DNA of 64,000 nt from Euglena gracilis. Its lineage: Eukaryota; Euglenida; Euglenophyceae; Euglenales. This document shows, piece after piece, positions 49,193 through 60,900 of this stretch. A model generated the notes under the pieces. It did no database searches. It worked only from the letters and a program-made list of their open reading frames with translations, and had not been told where the DNA came from. The stretch is taken from NCBI GenBank assembly GCA_039621445.1, contig CP154955.1, positions 41,424,426 through 41,488,425 on the forward strand, in the 5' to 3' direction. The position numbers and the translations under genes are program-made. How positions within the stretch are numbered: position 1 is the stretch's first letter; every line of letters begins with the position of its first letter.

Positions 49193-52100
49193 AAAAAAAA
49201 AGGAATTTTACTTCCAAAACGGTTCGGCAACACAGGGGATTTTGTTATTTTGGGGCCCTGGGACAGTTGAGCAGCAAAACGAATTCGCTTCCAAAACGGT
49301 TCGGCAACACAGGGGATTTTGTTATTTTGGGGCCCTGGAACAGTTGAGCAGCAAAACGAATTCGCTTCCAAAACGGTTCGGCAGCACAGGGGATTTTGTT
49401 ATTTTGGGGCCCTGGGACAGTTGAGCAGCAAAACGAATTCGCTTCCAAAACGGTTCGGCAACACAGGGGATTTTGTTATTTTGGGGCCCTGGAACAGTTG
49501 AGCAGCAAAACGAATTCGCTTCCAAAACGGTTCGGCAGCACAGGAGATTTGGTATTTTGGGGCCCTGGGACAGTTGAGCAGTAAAACGAATTCGCTTCCA
49601 AAACGGTTCGGCAACACAGGGGATTTTGTTATTTTGGGGCCCTGGGACAGTTGAGCAGCAAAAGGAATTCGCTTCCAAAACGGTTCGGCAACACAGGGGA
49701 TTTTGTTATTTTGGGGCCCTGGGACAGTTGAGCAGCAAAAGGAATTCGCTTCCAAAACGGTTCGGCAACACAGGGGATTTTGTTATTTTGGGGCCCTGGG
49801 ACAGTTGAGCAGCAAAACGAATTCGCTTCCAAAACGGTTCGGCAGCACAGGGGATTTTGTTATTTTGGGGCCCTGGGACAGTTGAGCAGCAAAACGAATT
49901 CGCTTCCAAAACGGTTCGGCAGCACAGGGGATTTTGTTATTTTGGGGCCCTGGGACAGTTGAGCAGCAAAAGGAATTCGCTTCCAAAACGGTTCGGCAAC
50001 ACAGGGGATTTTGTTATTTTGGGGCCCTGGGACAGTTGAGCAGCAAAACGAATTCGCTTCCAAAACGGTTCGGCAACACAGGGGATTTTGTTATTTTGGG
50101 GCCCTGGGACAGTTGAGCAGCAAAACGAATTCGCTTCCAAAACGGTTCGGCAACACAGGGGATTTTGTTATTTTGGGGCCCTGGGACAGTTGAGCAGCAA
50201 AACGAATTCGCTTCCAAAACGGTTCGGCAGCACAGGGGATTTTGTTATTTTGGGGCCCTGGGACAGTTGAGCAGCAAAACGAATTCGCTTCCAAAACGGT
50301 TCGGCAGCAGAACAGGGGATTTTGTTATTTTGGGGCCCTGGGACAGTTGAGCAGCAAAAGGAATTCGCTTCCAAAACGGTTCGGCAACACAGGGGATTTT
50401 GTTATTTTGGGGCCCTGGGACAGTTGAGCAGCAAAACGGAACTCGCTTCCAAAACGGTTCGGCAACACAGGGTATTTTGTTATTTTGGGGCCCTGGGACA
50501 GTTGAGCAGCAAAAACGAATTCGCTTCCAAAACGGTTCGGCAGCACACAGGGGATTTTGTTATTTTGGGGCCCTGGGACAGTTGAGCAGCAAAGGAATTC
50601 GCTTCCAAAACGGTTCGGCAACACAGGGGATTTTGTTATTTTGGGGCCCTGGGACAGTTGAGCAGCAAAAGGAATTCGCTTCCAAAACGGTTCGGCAACA
50701 CAGGGGATTTTGTTATTTTGGGGCCCTGGACAGGTTGAGCAGCAAAAGGAATTCGCTTCCAAAACGGTTCGGCAACACAGGGGATTTTGTTATTTTGGGG
50801 CCCTGGGACAGTTGAGCAGCAAAGGAATTCGCTTCCAAAACGGTTCGGCAGCACAGGGGATTTTGTTATTTTGGGGCCCTGGGACAGTTGAGCAGCAAAA
50901 CGAATTCGCTTCCAAAACGGTTCGGCAGCACAGGGGATTTTGTTATTTTGGGGCCCTGGGACAGTTGAGCAGCAAAAGGAATTCGCTTCCAAAACGGTTC
51001 GGCAACACAGGGGATTTTGTTATTTTGGGGCCCTGGGACAGTTGAGCAGCAAAACGAATTCGCTTCCAAAACGGTTCGGCAGCACAGGGGATTTTGTTAT
51101 TTTGGGGCCCTGGGACAGTTGAGCAGCAAAACGAATTCGCTTCCAAAACGGTTCGGCAACACAGGGGATTTTGTTATTTTGGGGCCCTGGGACAGTTGAG
51201 CAGCAAAACGAATTCGCTTCCAAAACGGTTCGGCAGCACAGGGGATTTTGTTATTTTGGGGCCCTGGGACAGTTGAGCAGCAAAACGAATTCGCTTCCAA
51301 AACGGTTCGGCAGAACAGGAGATTTTGTTATTTTGGGGCCCTGGGACAGTTGAGCAGCAAAAGGAATTCACTTCCAAAACGGTTCGGCAACACAGGGGAT
51401 TTTGTTATTTTGGGGCCCTGGGACAGTTGAGCAGCAAAACGAATTGCTTTCCAAAACGGTTCGGCAACACAGGGGATTTTGTTATTTTGGGGCCCTGGGA
51501 CAGTTGAGCAGCAAAACGAATTCGCTTCCAAAACGGTTCGGCAGCACAGGGGATTTTGTTATTTTGGGGCCCTGGGACAGTTGAGCAGTAAAACGAATTC
51601 GCTTCCAAAACGGTTCGGCAACACAGGGGATTTTGTTATTTTGGGGCCCTGGGACAGTTGAGCAGTAGAAAGAATTCGCTTCCAAAACCGTTCGGGAAAC
51701 ACAGGGGATTTTGTTATTTTGGGGCCCTGGGACAGTTGAGCAGCAAAACGAATTCGCTTCCAAAACGGTTCGGCAGCACAGGGGATTTTGTTATTTTGGG
51801 GCCCTGGGACAGTTGAGCAGCAAAACGAATTCGCTTCCAAAAACGGTTCGGCAACACAGGGGATTTTGTTATTTTGGGGCCCTGGGACAGTTGAGCAGCA
51901 AAAGGAATTCGCTTCCAAAACGGTTCGGCAACACAGGGGATTTTGTTATTTTGGGGCCCTGGGACAGTTGAGCAGCAAAACGAATTCGCTTCCAAAACGG
52001 TTCGGCAGCACAGGGGATTTTGTTATTTTGGGGCCCTGGGACAGTTGAGCAGCAAAAGGAATTCGCTTCCAAAACGGTTCGGCAACACAGGGGATTTTGT

Positions 52101-53575
52101 TATTTTGGGGCCCTGGAACAGTTGAGCAGCAAAAGGAATTCGCTTCCAAAACGGTTCGGCAACACAGGGGATTTTGTTATTTTGGGGCCCTGGGACAGTT
52201 GAGCAGCAAAACGAATTCGCTTCCAAAACGGTTCGGCAGCACAGGGGATTTTGTTATTTTGGGGCCCTGGGACAGTTGAGCAGCAAAAGGAATTCGCTTC
52301 CAAAACGGTTCGGCAACACAGGGGATTTTGTTATTTTGGGGCCCTGGGACAGTTGAGCAGCAAAACGAATTCGCTTCCAAAACGGTTCGGCAACACAGGG
52401 GATTTTGTTATTTTGGGGCCCTGGGACAGTTGAGCAGCAAAAGAATTCGCTTCCAAAACGGTTCGGCAACACAGGGGATTTTGTTATTTTGGGGCCCTGG
52501 GACAGTTGAGCAGCAAAAGGAATTCGCTTCCAAAACGGTTCGGCAACACAGGGGATTTTGTTATTTTGGGGCCCTGGGACAGTTGAGCAGCCAAAACGGT
52601 TCGGCAACACAGGGGATTTTGTTATTTTGGGGCCCTGGGACAGTTGAGCAGCAAAAGGAATTCGCTTCCAAAACGGTTCGGCAACACAGGGGATTTTGTT
52701 ATTTTGGGGCCCTGGGACAGTTGAGCAGCAAAACGAATTCGCTTCCAAAACGGTTCGGCAACACAGGGGATTTGTTATTTTGGGGCCCTGGGACAGTTGA
52801 GCAGCAAAAGGAATTCGCTTCCAAAACGGTTCGGCAGCACAGGGGATTTTGTTATTTTGGGGCCCTGGGACAGTTGAGCAGCAAAAGGAATTCGCTTCCA
52901 AAACGGTTCGGCAACACAGGGGATTTTGTTATTTTGGGGCCCTGGGACAGTTGAGCAGCAAAACGAATTCGCTTCCAAAACGGTTCGGCACCACAGGGGG
53001 TCGTGTTAGGTTGGGGCCCTGGTACAGTTGAGCACCAAGTGGCTTGCGCTTCCAAAACGGTTCGGCAGCACAGGGGATTTTGTTATTTTGGGGCCCTGGG
53101 ACAGTTGAGCAGTAAAACGAATTCGCTTCCAAAACGGTTCGGCAACACAGGGGATTTTGTTATTTTGGGGCCCTGGGACAGTTGAGCAGCAAAACGAATT
53201 CGCTTCCAAAACGGTTCGGCAACACAGGGGATTTTGTTATTTTGGGGCCCTGGGACAGTTGAGCAGCAAAACGAATTCGTTTCCAAAACGGTTCGGCAGC
53301 ACAGGGGATTTTGTTATTTTGGGGCCCTGGAACAGTTGAGCAGCAAAACGAATTCGCTTCCAAAACGGTTCGGCAGAACAGGAGATTTTGTTATTTTGGG
53401 GCCCTGGGACAGTTGAGCAGCAAAAGGAATTCACTTCCAAAACGGTTCGGCAACACAGGGGATTTTGTTATTTTGGGGCCCTGGGACAGTTGAGCAGCAA
53501 AACGAATTCGCTTCCAAAACGGTTCGGCAACACAGGGGATTTTGTTATTTTGGGGCCCTGGGACAGTTGAGCAAC
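48886..53575 (+). repeat. 77-bp satellite array, block 3 (about 60 units)
   Basis: Regular 77-bp units with more length variants than block 1 (short units near 52590, a 1-bp insertion series near 50300-50590, a divergent unit at 52990-53045). Contains a poly-A insertion at 49128-49201. Ends with the block-terminal unit GAGCAACAAAAGGGATG. Confidence 0.97.
49128..49201 (+). repeat. Poly-A tract (A63-G-A10) inside a satellite unit
   Basis: Expansion of the natural A4 in GCAGCAAAA of one 77-bp unit. The downstream half of the unit is also altered (GGAATTTTACTTCC instead of GGAATTCACTTCC). Confidence 0.95.
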
Positions 53576-53611
53576 AAAAGGGATGTTTATGGTGCGTTTT
53601 TCGCTGTTTGA

Positions 53612-53745
53612 AATATGTTCAACGAAATTTTAGGTGAAATAAGGGAAATCAGTATTGGAGGGGGGGGGCTTAAAAAGTCGGTGACCCCCCCTTTTGGTAC
53701 ATTAGAGTGGCTAGTCGGTCGACTAGTCGACCGACTAGCCAGTTC
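53612..53745 (+). repeat. Satellite block 3, right terminal inverted repeat
   Basis: Inverse of about 48755-48885. Together with upstream satellite and downstream flank it is nearly identical to 40925-41056 plus flanks. Confidence 0.88.
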
Positions 53746-53819
53746 CCCCCACCGACTAATCGGTCGACTAGCCAGTACCCCCCCCCCCCACTGTACGTCG
53801 GGGCGCCGGTTGGCAGACC

Positions 53820-54112
53820 AAAACGGGGCTGGCGGGTCGAAAAACGCTCATTTTCGGCTCAAAAACAGATTTTCCGGGTGCGGGAGGCCAAAAAACATCG
53901 TTTCGGGCCAAAAAATTTTTTTTCGATTTTTTTCGACTTTTTTGACCCGGCTTTGACCCAAAATCAATGGGTTGGCGGCCCAAAACGGAGCGCTGGCGGG
54001 TCGAAAAACGCTCATTTTCGGCTCAAAAACAGGTTTTCCGGGTCCGGGAGGCCAAAAAACATCGTTTCGGGCAAAAAAAAAATTTTCGATTTTTTTTTTG
54101 ACTTTTTGGCCG
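53820..54112 (+). repeat. ~170-bp direct repeat, 2 copies (right flank of satellite)
   Basis: Same unit and orientation as at 34928-35260. The second copy is cut short where the 216-bp repeat begins. Confidence 0.85.
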
Positions 54113-54540
54113 AAAACGGCTGTGTCGGACAGTGGAAAAGTGTACAAAAGGGCCAAAATTGGCCGAAAAACGGCCGTATCTCGTGCTGGGCGGTGAGCTG
54201 CGGGGAAACCAAAATCCCAGTAGATAGAGCGTTCCAAGGGCTTCAATTTAGGTCTCTGGACATTTCCTTTGATTTTGCATCATTTTGGAGATATTTTGAA
54301 AATATTGATTTTTGGCTGAATTTTGGCTGAAAACGGTTAAGTCGGACAGTGGGAAAAGTGCACAAAACGGCCATGAGGGCCAAAAAGGGCCGTATCTCGG
54401 GCTAGGCGGGGAGTTGCAGGGAAATCAAAATACCAGCAGATGGGGCGTTCCAAGGCCTTCAAATTAGGTCTCCGGACATTTCCTTTGAAATTGCTTCATT
54501 TTGGAGATATTTTGAAAATTGACATTTTTTTGGCCGAAAT
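54113..54540 (+). repeat. ~216-bp tandem repeat, 2 copies
   Basis: GTCGGACAGTGG(G)AAAAGTG is at about 54125 and 54341. TTAGGTCTCYGGACATTTCC is at about 54247 and 54463, followed by TTTTGGAGATATTTTGAAAA. Related copies lie at 63020-63095 and 63150-63300. No coding content. Confidence 0.85.
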
Positions 54541-54636
54541 GGCAGAGTCCAAAGGGGGGGGGGCTTATCCAGGGGGGGCGGGCCGATCCTACCCAGTTTG
54601 GACCCCTTCGCGCGTGAATAACTCGGGCCTGGCGGG

Positions 54637-54869
54637 GAGTTGGGGGTCAAACCCCGGTGATTCGGAAACTAGGAATCCAGTCGCTCGCGACTGAAAAAAA
54701 AATTCCGGGAACGGGGCCGGGATCATGGTGATAATCCGTCTGTGTCGGTTCCCGAGGTGGCCCCGACCCGGGGGGGGCCCGGGGGGGCGGGGGGGGAGGG
54801 GGGGGGTTTCGCCAGGGGTAAGCTTCGCTCTTACCCATAAAGGGATAAGAGCTCAGCGACCCCCCCCCC
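54637..54869 (+). repeat. Long inverted repeat, left arm (partner 63791-64000)
   Basis: Shared blocks with the reverse complement of 63791-64000: GAGTTGGGGGTCAAAC, AATCCAGT, TCATGGTGATAATCC, GGTAAGCTTYGCTCTTAC and GAGCTCAGCGACCCC. Could be terminal repeats of one ~9.4-kb element or two inverted copies of a dispersed repeat. Right-hand arm reaches the window end. Confidence 0.8.
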
Positions 54870-54888
54870 CCTACCACCTACCTCCCCC

Positions 54889-55068
54889 CCCTTGTCGTTG
54901 ACACGCCAATGTTCCAGGAGAGTGTCGCTGACATGGGGGGTGTGTCAACGACACGCCATGTCAATGTCACTTTGATTCAATAGGCAGTGTTCCAGAAAAA
55001 TGTCGTTGACACGGGGGGGGGGTGTCAACGACACGCCGTGTCAACGACAAGGGGGGGGGAGGTACCTC
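54889..55068. mobile_element. MITE-like element with CCTTGTCGTTGACAC terminal repeats
   Basis: Terminal inverted repeats ACCTCCCCCCCCTTGTCGTT / AACGACAAGGGGGGGGGAGGT. Inside are further inverted GTGTCAACGACACG motifs and duplicated ...TTCCAG(G/A)A(G/A)...TGTCG blocks. A partial second copy is at 55685-55727 (GGGTGTCAACGACAAGGGG). A diverged relative is at 56970-57035. Confidence 0.75.
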
Positions 55069-55081
55069 AATACCGAACCGA

Positions 55082-55370
55082 AGTGCTTCCCATCCATCCC
55101 TGCCGGGGGGTCCGGAGTGCCTGCCCAGACAGGCATTACCCCCTCCCTGGGGGGGTCGGATTTCCGCCTGCGCCAAGGCACATTTTTTTTGAAAATAGGC
55201 CATTTTTGGCTCCCCGGTGCCTTTGGCGCTGGGGAGCCTGTGGGAGCGCTGGGAGTCTGTGCCAGGGCACTTTTGGCCATTGTGCCTCCCCCTCCCCACG
55301 GGGTGGGGTCGGATCGGGAGTGCCTGCCCAGGCAGGCACCCCCCCCCCCGGGGTGGGGTCGGCACCACCT
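55082..55370. repeat. Dispersed repeat containing TGCCTGCCCAGGCAGGCA
   Basis: GGAGTGCCTGCCCAG(G/A)CAGGCA, GGGGTCGGATTTCCGCCTG, GAAAATAGGCCATT and AGGGCACTTTTGGC blocks. The same order recurs at 58725-58915. The hairpin core alone recurs at 55318-55345 and 59600-59632. Confidence 0.8.
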
Positions 55371-55379
55371 TTAAAAAAA

Positions 55380-57469
55380 AACCTGGACCAGACCCCCCCC
55401 CAACATCAAAAATTTCCCTTCCCTTCTGGCGCCCAAAACTTTTGGCTAAAAAATGCCCAAACTTTTGGCTGATTTTTCAGGCCAAAGTTGTTCGGCCCGG
55501 CACGTTCGCACCGGGCCGAAAATTGGTCGCCTGGACCTACCATTGGAACTCTAACATAGCACCAAATCACCAAATTCATGGAGGAAAACATTCAAAAACA
55601 TAGCTCAGAAGAAAATCCGGACAATTCTGAAGTGCCTTGGATGAATTTTCTTAGAAACTGTGGCCAATTGCAAAGGAAAAAAAATATGACACGGGGGGGT
55701 GTCAACGACAAGGGGGGGGAGGTAGGAGGGAGTCCAGATTTTAGGGGGAGGGGTGTCCCCGCAAATAATTTTGGCCACCACCCCTCCAAGTCCCGCCTCG
55801 CCCTACGTCACTCTGCATTGCTGGTTGCCGGTTGCTTTTGACTGATTTTGACCACTTTTGGCCCTTGTCTGCTGCTTTTGATCACTTTTGGCCACTCTTG
55901 GTCTCTTGGCTGTTTCTTGGCTGCTTCTTGGGGTTCTTAGCAAAACCTTCCTGAAACTCCCCTTGCACGGCTGGTCCAAGTTTGCAACTGCTTTTGGCCC
56001 CCCAAAAACACATTTTGTGAAGAAATGGATTCTTCAAAGCGATGGGGAATCAAAAGAATGAGCCTTAAAATAAAATCCCTGTAGTGAAGCTGTACCACGT
56101 TTTTTTTTTCAAAAAAAAAGCAAACCACCACTCAAAATTGAACACGTTATCTTATGCAATTTTACATGATTTCACACGGTTTCTCATAGAGAGGACAAAT
56201 TTTGCAGGGTATTGCAGAAAAAAGATAACATTTTTTTTGAAACCCCCTAACCTGTGCAAAGCGCCAAGGCAGCCAGGTGCACTTGCCAGGGGCCGCTTGG
56301 GAGGGGGGGGGTCAAGAAAAACTCTGTCAAGAATTGGACGCCTGCTGTGGGTAGGCACCCCATAGCACAAGGCATCCCTCTCCTCCCGGGGTTGGTTAAA
56401 AGAAGCTTGTTGTGAGGAAGACAATCATATTCGGCAAATCTCCCAAATTACCGAAATTCATACAAAGAATTTCTTCAATTTTTTTTGCAAATATCCCAAC
56501 GGCCAAATTTTTGACACCCATGCGGCTTTGGAGCTGGGGGTTGGGTATGACCCACAAAATTCTCAGGTGTCCCACTATTTAGTTTCCCTACTGTATGTAT
56601 GTCTGTATGTATGTATATATGTCTGTATGCATGTCTGTATGTATGTATGTATGTCTGTCTGCCTGTCTGTATGTGTGTATGTAGGTATGTGTGTATGTAT
56701 GTATGTAGGTATGTATGTAGGTATGTCTGTATGTATGTATATATGTATGTTTGTTTGTGTGTATTTCCCCTGAACTGAGCACCCCCCGGGGGGTGGGGGC
56801 GATGGTCGGTTGGACCCCGGTGCCCGCCTAAATCTGTTTTCCCTTGAAATGGCAATTTTTGGGCCCTTGCGCCAAAAGCGCTGGGGGGGAGGGGGGGTTG
56901 TGCTCTGGCGGTGCCCACCCCCAAAACCCAACCCCAGGTGTGAAGTTACTTAAAAAGAAGCCACAAGGAATGTTCCAGGAATGTGGCATTGACGCAGGAG
57001 GGGGGGGTGTCAACTGCTCGGTGTGTCAAAAGCAAAACACTTCAATGAAAAACACCAAGTAGCATCCGGGCACTGTGCTGTTGGCAGGAGGGAGGCACTT
57101 GGACCAAAGCACTGCATTGATTTGGTGAATAGAAATGCAGGTCTGGAAACGAGGGTGTGCACTCAAAGAGGGTCCCGGCGGCTGTTGCCCAAACTGTTGG
57201 TTGCTCTACGTGCGACAGAAGCAGGGCTGGATGGGAAGGTCTGGTTGGGAGGGTGGAGTGGGTTGACCCACCCACCAAAGCACTTTGCAAGGAAAAAAAT
57301 TATGCCGCAGGGAAAATGTTCCCTCGGCAAAATAAAACAAAGCGGGAATGAGGCCCCAACCAGGAGTTTTCTCGGCCGGAAAAAGGGTCTGGCTGGGAAA
57401 AGAAGAGGGGTCTATCCCGGCTGGGGGCCGGGATGGACTGACTGGTTCCCGAAGACCAACAAAAACCTC
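55380..57469. other. No gene recognised; small repeats only
   Basis: Contains the partial MITE at 55685-55727, the microsatellite at 56594-56765 and a diverged MITE relative at 56970-57035. ORFs of 60-150 codons here are not protein-like or reflect the microsatellite. Confidence 0.5.
56594..56765 (+). repeat. Imperfect (TATG)n / (TGTA)n microsatellite, ~170 bp
   Basis: TGTATGTATGTCTGTATGTA-type tetranucleotides with interspersed TCTG and TAGG variants. Confidence 0.97.
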
Positions 57470-57900
57470 CAAATCCAGCAGGGCAGCCAAATTTTTCGGC
57501 CCCAAATTGTTTTGGTGAAACCCCCCAAAATATCTCAAAAACGTAACTTCTTAAACATTTCTGACCCCTTTTCCAAACCAGCTGGGCTGGCTTCAACCGG
57601 GGAATTATTTTTAAGGCAGGAGTCCCCCCCTCAATGGGGCCATGGGTGGTCCGCCAGCCCCTTCCCTGCGGGGGGGGGGGGGTGCCCACAAAGGCCTTTG
57701 CGGTTTACCCACCAGAGACGGCCAATTTTGGCCTTTTTGGCATGAATCGCCGAAAAAATTTTGACCCCAAACTTGACACCCACAAAAGCCCCCTCCTCGG
57801 GTCCAAACTTTGAAAACCCCTGGAGCAGACCCCCCTCTTGAAGCTGGAAGCTGCTGGCTGGAAAAAAGGCACTGGCTGGCTGGAACCCCCTGGGTGGTAA
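57470..57900 (+). repeat. Dispersed repeat (CCAAATCCAGC / GGCTGGAAAAAAGG family), copy 1
   Basis: Blocks CCAAATCCAGCAGGGC, TGGTGAAACCCCCCAAAATA, then AGCTGCTGGCTGGAAAAAAG and TGGCTGGAACCCCCTGGG. Other copies at 61185-61560 and 62740-63060 carry the same blocks in different order. Confidence 0.7.
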
Positions 57901-60900
57901 AGAAATCCTCTGACCCCCCCCCCCCACCCGATCCCATTCAGCTCTGGCCCGAAGCAATTAAACGCAGCACACCCTGCTTGTGTTTGCCAGCCTGATGGAG
58001 ATATGAAGGAAATGAAAACCGTGCAAAGGCCATCCAAGGGAAAAGACAGAAGAAAAGGGAGGAAACGGTTAAAAAAAAAAGTATGCTCACGACGTCAAAG
58101 AAAAAAATGGACAAATCTTCAGAAAACTACCGAATCCCCTTTCCTGACAGCCACCAACTTGATTGATCAACCGACAGGTGATCCACAAAAAAATGGGTGT
58201 ACACAAATGAGCCGCGAAAAAACCTTGCGTGCAAAAATGTTGGAATATGGCGCAAAATTCGGAAAATCTCGACAGATATTCTGAAATTTTCTTGATCTTT
58301 CTTTTGAATTGTCTTCAAATTGTTCCAGGACGGTTTTTTCGGCTTGCAGTGGCTGAGGTGTTTGATGAATTTTCTCTCACTTGCATATGAATGCTTATAG
58401 CAAATTTCTCTGGCTACAAAGAAACAAATGCATGTATCATCTGAACGAGAAAACCGATTCTTTTTACTTCACAATCTTTTGTTGTTTGCTGCTAAAACGG
58501 AAAACTACTTTGAACCTTTCTATTTTCAAAGAAAACGCTTTTGAATAAAAAATAAATAAAAAATAAAATAAATTTGTTTCATCCCTTCCTTGGATTGTGG
58601 TCGAATAAATGTTGAAAGTGAATCTTTTGCTCACAGATGAACCACAAAATGCCCACCCTCAGTACTGGTCGACGCTCCCAGTGAGAAAAGATCCTTCGGC
58701 GCCTTCGACCAGGCTGTTTTTTACCAACCCCGGGGGGGGGTCTGGAGTGCCTTGGGGTGCCTGCCCAGGCAGGCACTACCCCCCCCTGAGGGGGGGGGTC
58801 GGATTTCCGCCTGTGCCCGGGCACATTCCTTTGAAAATAGGCCATTGTCGGCCTTCGGCGCCAGGGTCTGTGCTAGGGCACTTTTGGCTGTGTGTCCTAC
58901 CCCCCAGGGGGGGGAGAAAATTGCACATCGGGGGTCAAAAATTGCAGTGCAAAAAAATTGCACAAAATGGCACAAAATGGCACATGCTCTTTGCTTAGCT
59001 TTCAACACGTTTTGTGACCTTTCGTTACCAAGTGATGCTCTGCCATACTTTTCCTTGTGTGGGTTACTGGCTTTTGACACGGCACGCACCTGGAACGCAG
59101 AAGAGACAATGAAATGAAAGCAAGACATTTACCTTCTCACCACAGGTTGAGAAAGCTCCTGGTTTTGGCCTGGGGAGGGTTGTGGGGGTCGACCACGGTC
59201 GCCTCGGTCGCCCTTGGTCGCCATGGGTATTTCCTACTCAATTTTCTTTTCATTGTAGCGCTGTAGGCAACTGTTCGGTGGTCCTAACATAACAAATTCC
59301 CCCCCAGGCCAAAATTACCCCCCTGTTGAGAAAGTATCAAAGATACCTGGACAGGGGGCTCAAGATAGGGTTTGCACACTGAGTAAACCAACAATAAACA
59401 GCCTTTGAACGGAAATTTTTACTATGCACATCAGTTTCCCAGCAAAAAAAAAACGGGGGCCATGTGCAATTAATTGCAAAAAATTACAAAAATAAATGCA
59501 TATTTCAGGAAAATCGAAAATTGCAAAAAAAATTGCAAAAATTGCACAATGCAATTTTCTCCCCCCCCCTGCCTACCCCCCCCGGGGGGGGGGTCGGATC
59601 AGGAGTGCCTTGGAGTGCCTGCCCAGGCAGGCACCCCCTGTGTGCACTGTGGCTGTTTTTTTTGGTGCCTTTTATCCCTTCTTCTGGCCTGGCGCTGTTG
59701 TTCGCCTCTGGCCCTTTTTGTCTGTGTACGTGGAGGTGGCCGGAGCCTGGCGGGACTTACCTTGTTTACGTCGCCGGCCACCAAGCGCCCGCCAGGCACA
59801 TACTCCACTTTAGTTAGGGGGGGTCTCCTTCACCGTGACGACGCACTGGTTACTCCAGTCCACGACCCCAGCAGGTGTGGTTCCCAACTCAGTGGACAAG
59901 TCCACTGAATTGGGAACAAACCCATGGGTAGGTCTGTTCCAGGCCCGGAGGCACCTGACCAGGCACCCCCCCCCCCGGGGTGGGGTCGGCACCTGACTGG
60001 ACCTAAGAATTGGCGCCCACGGAAACACAGCAGGGGGGGTCGGGCCCCTCCACTCAAGATGGGGGGGGGTCGACTCTCCCACCAACCACCATATGATTTC
60101 GGGGATTCTCATGCAACCCTGCCCACCCCTGGTGTATTACTGTATTGGTATTGTATTATCATTGGATTATCATTGCATTACCATTATTATTATATTGGTG
60201 TTACTGGGTGTCCAAAAAAATATTCATATCCACTTCTCCCTGTCCAGGAATACTCATGTCCTTCTCTAGATGAAAACCATGATCCATTTGAACATTCTGA
60301 ACAGATCCATAGCACATCAATGGACAATTTTGCACTTAAAGAACGCTTGTACATTTTGTTTGCTAGCCAGCACCTCAGCACCTCTGCTGTTTTGTCTGAT
60401 CTTTAAGAAATGGTCTTGGACTTGAGGTGCAGAAAGATTGGAAAAGACAAAACAACCGGAACTCGAAAAATTCAAATCTACCATGAATCTAGCAGGCAAA
60501 ACACATTTGAATGTTTTTTAATTGAAATGATTTCAAAATCGAAAAAAAAATCTTGTGATTAAAAAATACTATATATATTTTTGCGTTGAGATGTTTGTGA
60601 TCAAATTCCCAATTTCCAAAAAAATTGGGAAAAAAACAATTCTCAAAATTGTGATTCACAAAAGCAAATGCACGCTGTAGAAAGCAAGACAGAAGGCTTG
60701 GGTTTGCAAAAAGAGAACACTGCTGGCTGACTGCTGACTTTGTCAATTACTCTGGATGATGCATTGCAAAAAACTCTCTCATACAAATGTTTCGCTTCAA
60801 AAAAAAAGGAGCTTTGTAATGGCTGGTTTGAGGCTATAGATCACCTGCCCCTTTTCCTTTGCACAAATTTAAGACCTTTTCTTCCAGTCTCCAGCTCAAG

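Noticed and set aside
49020-49424. Poly-Lys / poly-Phe ORFs
   Set aside because: They come from the poly-A tract inserted in a satellite unit.
35571-53575. Hundreds of 60-, 67- and 86-118-codon ORFs on both strands within the satellite
   Set aside because: They repeat with 77-bp periodicity, arise from reading three frames of the same unit before the TGA in ACAGTTGAGC, and have no conserved start. They are arithmetic by-products of a 77-bp unit.
35571-53575. CRISPR-like array
   Set aside because: Units are contiguous with no unique spacers, the context is eukaryotic and no cas genes are present.
54637-54700. tRNA-like segment (GGGGTCAAACCCCGGTGATTC)
   Set aside because: No acceptor stem or anticodon loop can be folded, and the segment belongs to the long inverted repeat.
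56475-56931. ORFs rich in Tyr-Ile-His-Thr
   Set aside because: They are translations of the tetranucleotide microsatellite at 56594-56765.
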